Positions 20,502 through 32,132 of a stretch of 64,000 nt of DNA are shown here, piece by piece. The DNA is from Telopea speciosissima (lineage: Eukaryota > Streptophyta > Magnoliopsida > Proteales > Proteaceae): positions 16,567,563 to 16,631,562 of the forward strand of contig NC_057922.1 in NCBI RefSeq assembly GCF_018873765.1, written 5' to 3'. Under the pieces are notes generated by a model, which was given only the letters and a program-made list of their open reading frames with translations, was not told the DNA's origin and did no database searches. Position 1 is the first letter of the stretch. Each line of letters begins with the position of its first letter. The translations under genes and the position numbers were made by a program.

Positions 20502-20510
20502 TTATACAGA

Positions 20511-21660
20511 TCATCCCAATGACTATTGGCTGTAATTTTTTCTGTTGAATAGAAAGCCAAGTGATTTTTTTTTTTTTTTAATTCCTAAAATTATGTAAAT
20601 TATTATAAATTAGGTAATTGTAAATATGACCAATGGAATGACGGTTCATCCTATTATATAACATAAAACAAACTAAGATTATCAGGTTACATGTTATAAG
20701 CAAATTCAATTTCCTTTTTAAAGCTGAAAAGCAGCAACATATAGAGTACACAGTAATAGTTTCTAAAGACATGAATCAACATGATTTGAGACCTGGCACT
20801 GTATCACAATCTTATCCATATCAGTATCATGTAACTTTGACTATTTTAAACCTTCTATGTTTAAAACCTTTAACCTGAGGATTATAGGAAAGAGGCAACC
20901 AAAAATCCTTATTTAGATTGCTGAACTATTTTAGTTTTTTTTCTTTTATTATTTATTTATTTTTTTTTTTTTTATCATCAATTGTTATGGGCCAAGGGTT
21001 CAAAGACATACTGACACGTTGCTTAGGCTAAAGCTCATCACAGGTTGGCCCTTTAATTCTACAGTTGGTGTATCATGTAAGCCCTAGGGATATAGTTAGG
21101 TTTCTGAGCCAGCTCACCAATAATGGGCTTGTGAGAGGTTTGGGCCCGGGCCTAGCCCAATAGCCATTCACAGTTGGGCTTGGATGGGACCTTCATCAAG
21201 CCTATTTGACATCCTTAATCTCAGCCCTGGACTTGGGCTGGACAATTATTTGGACATGAAAATTTAAAGCCCAGGTGGCCAAGGGAAAATTTATTGCCCA
21301 ACTAGCCTGGTCTAGGAGCACGCAGGCTATTTTGGCCCATTAATTGTCAGCTTCATTGCAGAATAATATGGTCCACAATGTTTTCTTGGTATATAGTCTT
21401 GATCTGCTCCTATTATAGTGGGGAAGTGATTCAATATCAGATTGCTAGGCACAAATAATGCTGAACTTGCATACATGTTTGAATAGGTCAAAACCCAAAG
21501 CGAAATCCATTGAATACAGCCTTAAGCTTTTGACCAAAAGAACACTTATTCATATGAACAAGCCAATTATGGCTACAGGTTTGATATTTGGTAGACAAAA
21601 TGGCAGATTGAGATTTGTCCACTGCGAAAGCAGAGACTTGCAAACTAACTCAATACTTCT
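20511..21660. other. Intergenic DNA between MULE and MYB gene
   Basis: AT-rich, with T tracts near 20568 and 20960. 20990-21340 has recurring 'gggctt/agccca' words suggesting an old repeat. The MYB 3' UTR should lie at its right edge. No gene recognised. Confidence 0.4.
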
Positions 21661-22739
21661 TCAGTAGAAGGAGGTGAGAAGACTTGGCAAACTTGGTTTG
21701 CTGGTTGCACATGTGGCATACATGTTGGCATGGTTATCATCTAAGTTCCACAGGCCTCCCAACAAAATGTCATCATTCAAGGTCTCTGGTGCGGAGGCAT
21801 TACTGTTCAACATGGAAGAGAGTAGGCATTGCCCCTCAGAGGAGTTAGAATACATGGAGACCATTTCCTGCCTCACTTGAGCTCTATTCTCACTTTCATC
21901 AAGTAGAGACATGATATTTTTCATGTCAATTTGATTCTGTTGCTGTTGTTGTAGCTGCTGCTTTTGCAGCTGTAGCTGTTGTCTTCTAAGGAGTCGAGTC
22001 TTTGACTTATCAGTGTGTTCTGATGCAGCTTTTCCCTTTTTCTTGAAATGGGTCCTCCAATAATTCTTGATCTCATTGTCTGTTCTCCCAGGCAAGCTCC
22101 GTGCAATTGTTGACCACCTGAGAAATCATATTCTTCAGTTATGTTGTTCAAACAAGTATAGATACTACAGAAAGAGAAACCATTATCCCATAATGGACCA
22201 GTTTTATACTTCAGAAACTTGAAACATGCCCCAATTGCCTCACCTGTTTCCCCACCGGGCATGAAGCTCTAGAATGATATTCTCTTCATGTGGGGTTATC
22301 TGGCCTCTCTTGAGGTCTGGCCTCAAATAATTCACCCACCTCAGCCTGCAACTCTTGCCATTCCTTTTCAGACCTAAGCCAACAAACAAATACAAGAAAA
22401 GACTAAGCAAATGTTGAGATTATTCTGCAAAACACTCACTATAATCCAATGTCTATGCATGTAACAGCATGAGGAGTTGAGAAATTATACAGAATAACAC
22501 TAAAATAAGTAACAAGGAAAAAGACCAGTAGACTTGCTTAACTGAGTTGGGAAACTAATAACAGTTATCAGTAGTGAGTGAATTAATATGGTACCTGCAA
22601 ATCTTGCCACAGAGTTCCATCTTCCATCTCCATGCAACCTGACATATTCAATGAGCAATTTATCCTCTTCTGCAGTCCAAGGTCCCTTCCTCCAGCCTTC
22701 TTCTATGATTCCCCAGCCCAAGTGTCCTCCTGCCATCAT
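21661..22739 (-). CDS. R2R3-MYB transcription factor
   Basis: Three exons on the minus strand, 22739-22595, 22373-22244 and 22117-21661, with GT-AG junctions in phase, giving 243 residues. R2 (about residues 17-67) reads [25 protein letters not shown] and [15 protein letters not shown]3 reads [33 protein letters not shown] and [15 protein letters not shown]; its first tryptophan is replaced by isoleucine, as is usual. Introns sit at the two standard R2R3 positions. After the DNA-binding domain come a Gln-rich stretch (about residues 146-160) and an acidic, Leu/Asp-rich C-terminus that could be an activation region. The bHLH-interaction signature is not seen in R3. The domain recalls the MYB48/59, MYB27 and MYB62/108 group, but I cannot fix the subgroup. 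The first of two adjacent ATGs was taken as the start. Confidence 0.94.
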
Positions 22740-22830
22740 TTCCCAAACCTTAAACTAAATTTCCTTGCCTTTATCAGAGTAATAAGCTTGGCTTCCTAGT
22801 TGTATGACATTAGTTTGTGATGCTCCTGCA

Positions 22831-22838
22831 TATTTATA
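22831..22838 (-). promoter_or_regulatory. Candidate TATA box of the MYB gene
   Basis: The minus strand reads TATAAATA about 92 bp upstream of the MYB ATG at 22739, a plausible distance for a plant core promoter with a short 5' UTR. Confidence 0.45.
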
Positions 22839-22911
22839 TCTCCATAATCTTTATCTCATCCTGTCTCAATTAACTGTCCCTATCAAATGATCTTGAGTAA
22901 TCTCTAGCCAA

Positions 22912-22917
<6 letters not shown>

Positions 22918-22949
<32 letters not shown>
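22918..22949. repeat. (TA)n microsatellite
   Basis: An A run at about 22910-22920 followed by roughly 14 TA dinucleotides, upstream of the MYB promoter. Confidence 0.9.
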
Positions 22950-22952
<3 letters not shown>

Positions 22953-25200
22953 TGTAAATAAAATAAAAGAAGAAAATCCATGTCAATCTCCTCTATGAGT
23001 TGAGAGGTGATCTTCAAAAAAAAAACAAAAAAGCCACTCCACCCAAAACATGAAGTTACCAAAATATCCCTAGATGCAATTTTCTTCTAAGTAATGTGCA
23101 GGTGTTACTCTATGAAATGTGTTGCATGGTTCAGCACTTTCTGATGGTGACCTTACTATGCATTAAGGGTTAAGTTGCATTAGACAAACCATTCCAAATA
23201 GCAAATAAAGGTACAGAAGTTTTATCATTTTATAACTTGAGGGCCTGTTCTGTATTGGTTCAGTGGCATTGGCATACCTATATTATCAATGGATCCGGAC
23301 CCGGGTCATACCCTGGTAACCCAAAATCCGAAATTTATTTCTATTACTTGTACTAAGATATGGGGATCTTTGGGACAACCGAGAAATGACAGCAGATTGG
23401 CTAACAGTCCTTCAAGAGATTAAATCAATTATGTAAAAAGGAAAACAGAAAGTATGTGGCAACAGCCACGTGTGGGTAGGGCTTATGTCATCACTAAGAA
23501 ACTAGTAGCTCTTTTGAGTTCACATAACAAGACAAAAGAGAGAATATTAGCCAAAAAACCCTAGTGGGCAGTTGATGTTTTCCTTGATAACTACTACTAA
23601 AAGACCAATGGGTATCCCCCACCTGTTTGATTATATGCTTGGCATCTCTAATTGAATGTTCAGGTGATTGATACCTAGTAAATCCCATTAAATCTTAATT
23701 TTTTTTTGGACAATGGTCTTATAAAATACTAGTTCTGGGTTATTGGGGGATCATAAAATATTCTGAATGAGATGTCATGGTAGGGACAGGTGTTGGTTGT
23801 TTCCTATGGAATATACAAAGCATGGTTTTGTTTATTCTGATTCTATCCATATAGCTTGTACGCTTTGGTGAATGCTCGTGTGCTCTACTTGTCTTTAGTT
23901 TAATGAGATGGTTTCTGTGGTTTATATAACTAGTTACAAAGAAGGGGAGTTTAAAAATGGGCTAAAAGGAGATGGCATGGGGCTTCTCTCACCCCTTTTT
24001 TAAACCCGAATTACTATTTGGATTAAGATAAGAATCCTTGATACTCCCAAGGATTGTTTTAGCTCTGTAATCTATTCTCTCTGCTTAATCTTAAAGGCCA
24101 ATACCAGTGACAATGCCACTAGGTTCCAAAAGCTTAAGGATTTAAAGATTTTAGGCCTAAAAGATCTCATTGGGTGAGTCTCTTAAACCTTTTTTTTTTT
24201 TTTCTTTTAAAATCTCAAGGTAGGCAAGCTTGAAGGACTTGAGTGTGTTTACTTGTAATTTGACCATTACCTGCCATTCCCATCGTTCGATTCAGATACA
24301 GAGTCAAATACAAGTTCTTAATTATCATATTAATTTAAGCCATACTCACTCATCACTTGCAGATAAGGGTTTAGTGGAAGGCCACTGGATTCTCTTTTCT
24401 TTTCAACTTTTTTTAGGCCTTGGAGCCTACTAAGGAGGTTCAAGTTTCAAATTCTTCAGTTTGACCTTACCTGTCATCCTAAATGCAAAAGGGCTAAGAG
24501 ATGATAATGGTTGCAAATGCAAGATTCAAACCAGTTTGTGCTAAAGGGTGAACAAACAAAGTTCTATTTCTTTTAAGGTTAACCATGAATGGTTGATATG
24601 CTCTCTCTACCAGTAGTGCTGTGCATGGGTCAACAAAATCTATTTCTTCTTGACCAGTCAAGCTATGCAATAATGCCATAAAGGCCAACAAATGGAACTT
24701 CCCACTCAACCAAAACCTTTCTTTATTTGACCAAACATGAGAAATTTTGTGTTTGTGCTGATAAAGCTTTTAGCTAATTTGTAGGAGTTCAAATTCCAAC
24801 TTCTTTCTTTGACCATACCCAACTCTTATGGTTTTCAATCTTTAGTGGGCAGGCAACCTTGCTCATAGAGCTTGAATTCTCACTTGATACAGTGAGAGAG
24901 CCTGCAATCCTGAAACTTAAGCACTTGCTAATGTTTCTTAAAGAAAAACTAATTAATTAGTGAACTGCTTTGCGTAAAGGCAAAATGATAATACTTGGTT
25001 TACTTGGGACACTTAAGCTTCAATGTTCTTAATCCTTTTGATGTTTTTGTGTTATGACTCTCACTGTCACTTTCGTGATGCACTTTCTGTTTGGTCATTT
25101 TTAGGTGTGGGCCTTTTTGGTCAAGGGATTAATGGACCGACAATTCTATACCATAAATTCATGAAGTCACCTTTATTCCACTTGTCATTTTTCTCCCCGT
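22950..25200. other. Intergenic, no gene recognised
   Basis: AT-rich single-copy-looking DNA on both strands. The open frames are short and without recognisable motifs. A few phrases near 24220-24260 and 24420-24470 (caagtt, ttgacc, tgcc) recur loosely, which may mark an old repeat. Confidence 0.4.
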
Positions 25201-25209
25201 ATGCCTAGA

Positions 25210-25500
25210 ATTTAGGGTTAAATACGCGTACATCCCTAAAATGCACCCAATATTCCTCGTACCCTCCTAAGATTCTGACAAGTCCACGTACCACGCCTGA
25301 AAATTCCACGTACCACCCTTGCTATACTCCCTTAAAGCCATTTAAGTCCACACCAGACAGTAAATGCTAAAAAATGACCAAACTACCCTTTCTTCTATCT
25401 TTTCTAAAATTTGAAAGGACCTAATTGCCCTGACCTATTTGCTAAATTTTGAAAAGATCAAAATGCCCTCATCTTCTCCAAATCATCGTCTTCTTTTACA
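25210..25500. mobile_element. Possible MULE-type terminal fragment
   Basis: The style resembles the MULE termini at 19290: a leading 'agggttaaatacgcgtac', repeated 'cgtaccac' words, then 'gaccaaactaccct' and 'aaaatgccct'. Only one end is seen and no target duplication was found, so the assignment is weak. Confidence 0.25.
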
Positions 25501-25691
25501 ATGTAGATACCCAATACTACCACCACCACCACCGCCACTCACCATTAACACCATCAATGATACAAAAACTCTGCCTTATTACTCCCATTAATTATCACAA
25601 ATAAAACTGCCAGGTTAAGCAAAGCCAGATTGTGTTAGGGTTTATCAGATAAGTCATTGGTAGCACAGAGATAATTAACCAGGTTTACTAC

Positions 25692-25766
25692 TATTAACGG
25701 AATAGCAGATGAGGACAATCTAGTCATTTAATGACTAGGTTGTCCTCATCTGCTATTCCGTTAATA
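25692..25766. repeat. Near-perfect palindrome (37-bp arms, 1-base loop)
   Basis: Left arm 25692-25728 and right arm 25730-25766 are inverted copies with a single mismatch near the loop. Weaker complementarity (shared words cacagaga and gataagt) extends outward to roughly 25640 and 25815. The transcript would fold into a long hairpin, as expected of a MITE or a small-RNA precursor; the sequence alone does not decide between them. Confidence 0.85.
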
Positions 25767-25981
25767 ACTACCTTCCTAATTCTCTGTGGTTTTCCTTAAT
25801 CACCACTTATCATGTGGGCCCAGAAATCAGGCAATCTCGAGCCCGGCCCAGTAAACATAGGTCCATAAGTTGAATGTGCCACTGAGGATCCATCCAGGCA
25901 TCAGGTCAGTTCTGTCCAAATCAGATTCAACAAGGTCCGGATAGGAATATAATCTTTTATCAGATAATAAGTTCAGACTTG

Positions 25982-26106
25982 GGCTGTGTTTGGTATGAAT
26001 TCTTGGAATGCATTATAGGTCGATTTTGCCTTCTTGGACATTAAAAATAACTATTTTTATCATCCGAGAATGCGAAAATCACCTAGAATGCATACCAAAC
26101 GCAGCC
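25982..26106. mobile_element. Tourist-like MITE, 125 bp
   Basis: Terminal inverted repeats GGCTGTGTTTGGTATG (left) and CATACCAAACGCAGCC (right), flanked by ttg and tta, close to the 3-bp TNA target duplication of PIF/Harbinger elements. Internal words gaatgc and ttttcgc are also mirrored. Confidence 0.75.
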
Positions 26107-28366
26107 TTACTCTCCTTTTATCCCAATTTTGAACTGGGTTTTGTCCTAATCAAGAAACCTGCAACTAAAAATTTCAATCCATGAAAACTAAACCCTCAAT
26201 CCTTGAATCATGAAATCTGAAGCATGAAGATATTTACTGAAAACTACGAAACCTATGATAAACATATATAATATACAGTAGAATTAGGCCACCAAATTTT
26301 TCTAAAGATCATATTATAAGATCATTAATCCATGTTAGTAGGGAAGAAGGTTGTGGTCATGGAAACTTGTGGAGGAAACCATTTCTCATAATTTTAACAT
26401 TTTGTTAGATTCAATCATAATAGCTTATGGTAGTATGCATTACTTAATTCAGGTCCTGGACAAATAGGTCAAATAATAAAATTAGGTAGGACATTGATTT
26501 GTCTTTTACCAAGTCCAATGTGTGATTATGATGAATTCTAAGCAGTTCAACATTTAGAGTTTAAAAGGGGTTGTTACTATCCATGTCTTTTTACCTACGT
26601 GATAATAATTTTTTTTAATTTATTTTATATGTCTTACAATGATAATATAATCTATTCCAAAGTAATTATCACATCATCATCTTTTCTGAAAAAATTTCAT
26701 TGAAACAAAAGAAGCACAATCCTCTCTCTCTCTCTCTCTCTCCTTCTCACATGAAATGATTTTGCTGGTTTCCTATATAGGAAATTATTCCGTCACACCT
26801 TATTGTTGCACTTCTCTATGTCGCTTGCTCAGAGAACCCTCTCCTTTATATCATACACCATTTATATTTAAGTATAAAATGAGGTTTGGGTGTAAATGAT
26901 CGCGATCCCAAATAACCCTAATAGCTCCAGCTTGATGGCGCCATCCTCATATATATCTTCTTAAGTCATAATTATCGTTAATTGGGCTGATGCATAATGT
27001 AACTTTTTTTTTTTTTTTTGGGGTAAAACATAATGAAATACACCTCTCAACTTTAGTACAGGGCCTTCTAAATCAGCCACATATGTCCAACCGATTAGGT
27101 AGACAACAGAGCTAAATGGTTAAAATGAAGAACTTTAGAAACTTTGTCCAAAGAGTTGATTTTATAACCTTTTTTTAAGAACTTTATTCTACCAAGCATG
27201 ATGTGATATCTATATCTCCACTAAGTTACATGATAATTTTAATGATTAAAATGAAGAATTTTAGAAACTTTGGACTACCAAGAAACATATGGGCCGGACC
27301 ATTGTTTTGCAAAATGAGGTATGTGAGAAATAAACTTCTCATGTTATGTATTGGATCTTTTTATATGTCTCTATGCCTAGTGAAGTATAACATTTCATTA
27401 TTTACCATTTGACGATACATGGTAGGTTAGTCCATGTGATAGAGGGCACCACATAATCTCGGTACCCAATTTTAGTCCAAAGTAAGCAAAGAAAGTTATT
27501 CAAACTCTGATTCAAAGTTTTAGTAAAATTATCAAAATATCATCAAATGGAAATGAATATAAAATATGAAATATAAACTGACATCTTTATAATTTTAATT
27601 ACTTCCTCTACTCATTATAAGCTGAAATTGTACTCATGAGATGTTTGATTAGTCCTTCATCACATACACTAAGTCATGTACTGTCATGTGGCAAATGGTG
27701 AAGCGTTATACTTCACTAGACATAGTGACGGAGAAGAAAACCATTATATATTTATCTTAATAATGCATATTTTATTCATATATTCTTCGAGTTTACATCT
27801 AGATCATTGGAATTATTATGTTGAATGTGAAGATCCCTTTTAAGATATAGAATTCTTTGGGAAAGAGATCATTGCCAAAGCCTCTAAAGCTTATACGTGC
27901 GCGTTAGCCAATGGAAGCGCGCCCACACATGCATTTCCTTTGATAGAATTTCTACCTTTCCTTGGGAGCAGTGTAGTATTGGAGCCACACAATCATGTAG
28001 TGTTCTTTTTTCCATATTTTTTTATATAAATTAGTAGAATCCCAAATAGACCTAAAAAAAATTACTTACTATATTATTACCCTGTTAATTGAAGAGAAAT
28101 TAGATAATCTCAGCTTCGGAACTCCGTTGTAATGGTTGGGTAATGACTTATTAAAATTGTCATTTTGATCCCTTTATCTTACGCTTGTTAAAACATAAAC
28201 CCTAAAACACTATATCATCAAACTAATTAAGAACCTATAATTTATCTTAGGACACCCCTCCCTTAATAGGCCTAAATTAAAACCAGGGCCAACTAATTAC
28301 AGTTAGGTTCCAACCTGGGCTACTTTATATCCATCTCAAAAGTAAGATCCACCATCTATTTACAGT
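26107..28366. other. Intergenic, no gene recognised
   Basis: Very AT-rich. A (CT)n microsatellite lies at about 26724-26741. Phrases such as 'ttagaaactttg' occur twice (about 27130 and 27260), hinting at a short local duplication. No coding signal. Confidence 0.4.
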
Positions 28367-28367
28367 T

Positions 28368-28489
28368 AGGTTCCTGGCCAGTCAGGTGCGCAGGTTCTTC
28401 TCATAGGAAGGGTGAAAATGATGACCTCACCCCTACCCTTTCACCCCTCCTATGAGAGGAACCTGCGCACCTGACCAGGCAGAGAACCT
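28368..28489. repeat. Hairpin repeat, arms about 50 bp
   Basis: Left arm about 28368-28417 and right arm about 28439-28489 are inverted copies built on aggtgcgcaggttc and ctcatagga, with a few mismatches and a loop of about 21 bases. It resembles a small foldback MITE. Target duplication not determined. Confidence 0.8.
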
Positions 28490-28584
28490 GAGAGGAGAAA
28501 GATTCTATTTACACTTGGTATTTCAATTTCCAAGAAAGAACGTACTCTTCAAATCGACTTTTGACTTTCCAAACAATTTTTTAA

Positions 28585-29991
28585 GGGAGAATTTCTTAGA
28601 TCTGTTAGATAAAAAAATGATTTACAAAATTAGTAGGTATAAATTATATTTTACAATCACAAGTTATAATTTTCAAAAGATTTACCCAATTCTCATATGA
28701 GTAAAAAAAGTTATAAAAATAACCTAAAATACCCCCACTTTCATTCTCTCTTCTTCTTCCATGGACGACACTGCTGCAATCACTCCCCCCCTCCCCCTCC
28801 GCCTCCCTCCCCAACAACCCCACAACACCACCACCACCACCACCGCCACCCTCTCCCTCCCCCTACCCCTCCCTCACTTGCAAACTTGCCCCCCCCCCCC
28901 ACCCCATTCCCTCTCTCTACAGATCTAATTGTTTGTGTTTGGATTGTGGTTCTCATACTTAAGGTTTGTTCGTTATCTAGCTGATCCTTAGGAGCATTGC
29001 TTTTCGGTGAGTTTACACCTTCCCACCTGCCTTTTGAATTCTCCCCTTCACCCCCTCTAATTTTCGTTCAAGTCCCGGGAGAAGGCTGGGGGAGTTAATT
29101 GGTGTTTCTCCCACCATATAAAAAACTTTTATTTTCCATTGTTATAAGCCATTTTTCATCCGCATCTTCTTTTGTGGATGATTCATTAATGTAAAAATGA
29201 AGGAAAATAAAAGGAAATATATTTCATGAATCACTTTACTCCTTTTTTATCAAAAAAAAAATTTATTTTACTCGTTTCACTTGCTATTTATTCAGATAAA
29301 CTTTCTTTGTCAATCCATTTCTATATGATCTTGCAGAGAGCCATTGTCCATTTGTCCATCCCTTTCTTTACTCCTGAGTCCGGAATTACTCCTCACTCCT
29401 TTACACTAACCAGAATTTCTTGGAGTAAAAAGAAGTGTAAATTATAGTAGTGATTGTCCTAATCTTAAACAAGCCGAGGGCCCTTCTCCAACAGAATTCC
29501 ATATTAAAAAACCAAGCCAGTCATTTTTGTCCTTTACTGTCATAAAAGTACAAGGTTTCAGTCCAGATAACGGTAATAAACATCAGGGTGAGTTTGCAGG
29601 GGAGCGAGGGGGTAGGGGAGCATGGTGGGGCGGGTTTGTAGGGAAGAGAGGGGTGTGGGGAGAGAGAGACGGGGGTTGGTGGCGGTGATGGTAGAAGTGG
29701 TGGTGCAGGGCGGGGCGGAGCGGGTTTGCATGGAAGAGGGTGGGTCAGGGGTTAGAGGGGAAGATGGAGGGAGTAGTTTCGGCTTCGTCCATGGAAGAAG
29801 AAGGAGAAGAAAAAAGAAAATGAGAGCGAATGATGTTGGGGTATTTTGGGTTATTCCTTTGACTTTTTTCACTCATATGGGGATTTGGTAAATCTTTTGA
29901 ACAATGTAATTAGAGATTGTAAAATATAATTATTAATACCTATTAAATTTGTAAATCTTTTTGTTATCTAGTAGATCTAGGCAATTCTCCC
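28585..29991. mobile_element. 1.4-kb element with long terminal inverted repeats (MULE-like)
   Basis: The left end starts GGGAGAATT (28585) and the right end closes AATTCTCCC (29991). Inverted similarity runs inward for at least 190 bp on each side, through shared words gatttaca, atattttacaat, aaaagatttacc, catatgagt, aaaataccccc and ccatggacga. It continues loosely into CT/CACC-rich sequence for another 150 bp or so. Flanks attttttaa and atttttttt could be a decayed 9-bp target duplication. The interior has no transposase. A second ATTCTCCC terminus-like word lies near 30057-30064. Confidence 0.75.
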
Positions 29992-30470
29992 ATTTTTTTT
30001 AATGTGTATAATTGGGAAGATGATAGAGATGGTGGGAAAAATAAACCTCCGCAAGCAATTCTCCCATTTTTATTGCAATGCGAGCCTAGGAACTGAACAC
30101 GTGAAAAATGTAACATCCAACGATATTAAACTCCAAAAAAAAAAAACTGTCTTAACATCAACTTGCAACGTTGGATGAAACTTCTTCCACATATCGAACC
30201 CTCAAACCCTCAAAACTGTACTCCAGTGCACCGTCAACTCTCGCACTGAAGAGGATTTTAATCCAAAGATAATGTGAGCAAAAAAATCCTTAAAACTATT
30301 TTTTTTTTCCTATAAATCCTCTTTCCCATGCCAGGACAGATTACCCACAAAAATTGAACTTTTGAGTACCTTGGAGCAGCTGAAATTAAAATTGCCAAGT
30401 GACAAAAATTCTATTTAAGCCCAGTAAAGATAAGAACCTTCCCTCAATGGAATGTGAGGGAAACATCAAC
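29992..30470. other. Intergenic, no gene
   Basis: AT-rich. It contains the extra terminus-like word near 30064 and nothing else recognisable. Confidence 0.4.
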
Positions 30471-30590
30471 TTCATTTTTGTATAAGATCTTAATTGTAGG
30501 TTGCCCTTATACCCAAACAAGCCCTAGTTATTCATTTTTGTATAAGATCTTAATTGTAGGTTGCCCTTATACCCAAACAAGCCCTAGTTA
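30471..30590 (+). repeat. Perfect tandem duplication, 2 x 60 bp
   Basis: 30471-30530 and 30531-30590 are identical by eye (both run from ttcatttttg to gccctagtta). The lack of any mismatch points to a recent duplication. It lies 345 bp beyond the stop of the AWPM-19 gene. Confidence 0.92.
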
Positions 30591-30935
30591 TGAATAGTCC
30601 CCAAGATGGAGAAGTAATTAGAACCCCAAAAACCCATTAGAATACAGAAATTTATACAAATCTAAGTCATTATCATCACTATGGAGGATGAAACACAAAA
30701 GTGAATCCTGCTTTAATATTGCTTTCGTAGTTGCAAACTAACCCAACAGAGATAAAAAGTCAAAAAGACCCACCACCCTCCAGCACTTACAAAAGCAACA
30801 AAAACAACAAAAAAAAAAGAAACATAACTTGGAAGTTTTGAACCCCATACAAAGACTTTACTTACAGAAGCCTAATTAGAAGCAATCCAAAAGTACTCTT
30901 GTTGATTTATCTTAATTTAAAGAGGACATTACAGG

Positions 30936-31808
30936 TTACACGACCCTAGTACCCACACCACCTTTGTGACCCGGATCTGTCACGGGTGCCCCGACACCGA
31001 CACCATATCCAGGTTCACGATACCCGGGACCATAGCTGCTGCTGAAGATACCAGCATGAAGCAATACAACGTATATCAACTGGGTAAAAGCCAGAATTAT
31101 TATGAAAGCTTCCAACACCTTCAGTCTCCATCCTCTATATCCTCCTATGTGTATCTCCTTGCATGCCAACCTGCAGTAATTAATATATATTTTTTTTCAA
31201 GTTTTTAAAAGAAAATATTGTTCACAACGATGGAAGAAATTAAATTTGGGTACCCAAATGCAAGGGCAGTGATGGCCCAAGCAACGAGCGATGATGAAGC
31301 TGCTGCGGCGAGACTATCACTTCTCCATGACCTAATATGGCTGCCGCCGGCCAACTTTGAAGTAACACCGACAACACCGGCAAGTAACGCGAATATCAGA
31401 AAGAACATAGTTGCACCATTTCCTCCAAACCCTAATTTACCATATAACCATCACAGCAGATATTGTTAGAAATAAGGAAGGAAGGTCCGAGCTAGTAAGG
31501 TTGGACTGACCGTGGGTCCCACCTAAGGTTCCTTATAATAATAAACCCAAAAAAGGATCTCTAAGCCATGATGACATGTGGCAACCAACCAAACCCTAGA
31601 AAATTTGCATGCACACCACGTGTACTAAAAAGATAAAACTATTCTTGAAATATTAGGGTTAGGGTTAGGGTTGCTTACCAGGATCATTAGTTTGGCCATT
31701 GATGAACCTGTTGATAGACCAACTAGCAAAACCCACGACTATAATATACATAATAAGGTTGAGATACAACAATGGAGCTACTGTATTTCTTCCCATTGTG
31801 AAAGCCAT
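30936..31808 (-). CDS. AWPM-19-like (PM19-type) plasma-membrane protein
   Basis: Three minus-strand exons, 31808-31679, 31431-31254 and 31170-30936, joined by in-phase GT-AG introns, give 180 residues, the usual family length. Four hydrophobic segments are visible: APLLYLNLIMYIIVVGFASW (about 10-31), TMFFLIFALLAGVVGV (about 51-68), AAASSSLVAWAITALAFG (about 84-102) and VLEAFIIILAFTQLIYVVLL (about 119-139). Family landmarks include SKLAGGSHIRSWRSDSLA between segments two and three and ACKEIHIGGYRGWRL before segment four. The C-terminus is Gly/Tyr/Pro-rich (GPGYREPGYGVGVG). AWPM-19 proteins are plasma-membrane proteins linked to abscisic acid, freezing tolerance and seed dormancy; that role is family knowledge. 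G-box/ABRE motifs upstream fit such control. Confidence 0.94.
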
Positions 31809-32048
31809 CACTGAAACCCTTTTCCTGCTAGCTGGTTCTCTTCCTTCTCCTCACAAACAGAGAAAGCAAAGCAAAGCAAGTTTGACAATAGTTAAGAGTA
31901 TATAAATAGCAAGCAAGCAAGTAATATTCTTCTGCAAATCAACTGAACTGCTTTGTATTTTCTTCCCACTTGTATCTTAACATAAGAAAGAGAGGGAGAG
32001 GGTGAAGTTAAATAGAGGAGGTAGCTGATGACACAGAGACACACACAA

Positions 32049-32056
32049 TACGTGTC
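32049..32056 (+). promoter_or_regulatory. ABRE-type motif upstream of the AWPM-19-like gene
   Basis: Reads TACGTGTC, about 240 bp upstream of the ATG at 31808. ACGTGTC is the core bound by ABA-response bZIP factors. The motif works in either orientation in known promoters. The link to this gene is inferred from proximity. Confidence 0.5.
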
Positions 32057-32120
32057 TGACTGTTGGGTTATTAGAAAGGAAAGTGACAACGTTGGCGATG
32101 TCATCTGCTTACATGTGGGT

Positions 32121-32132
32121 GGACACGTGTCC
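32121..32132. promoter_or_regulatory. 12-bp palindromic G-box (GGACACGTGTCC)
   Basis: A perfect palindrome centred on CACGTG, about 315 bp upstream of the AWPM-19-like ATG and 65 bp from the TACGTGTC motif. Paired ABRE/G-box elements are the usual arrangement in ABA-induced plant promoters. Confidence 0.55.

Noticed and set aside
28697-28984. Pro/His-rich 95-residue open frame on the plus strand
   Set aside because: It is made of C-rich simple sequence inside a long-inverted-repeat transposon; the antisense frames at 29558-29891 are its mirror. Not a gene.
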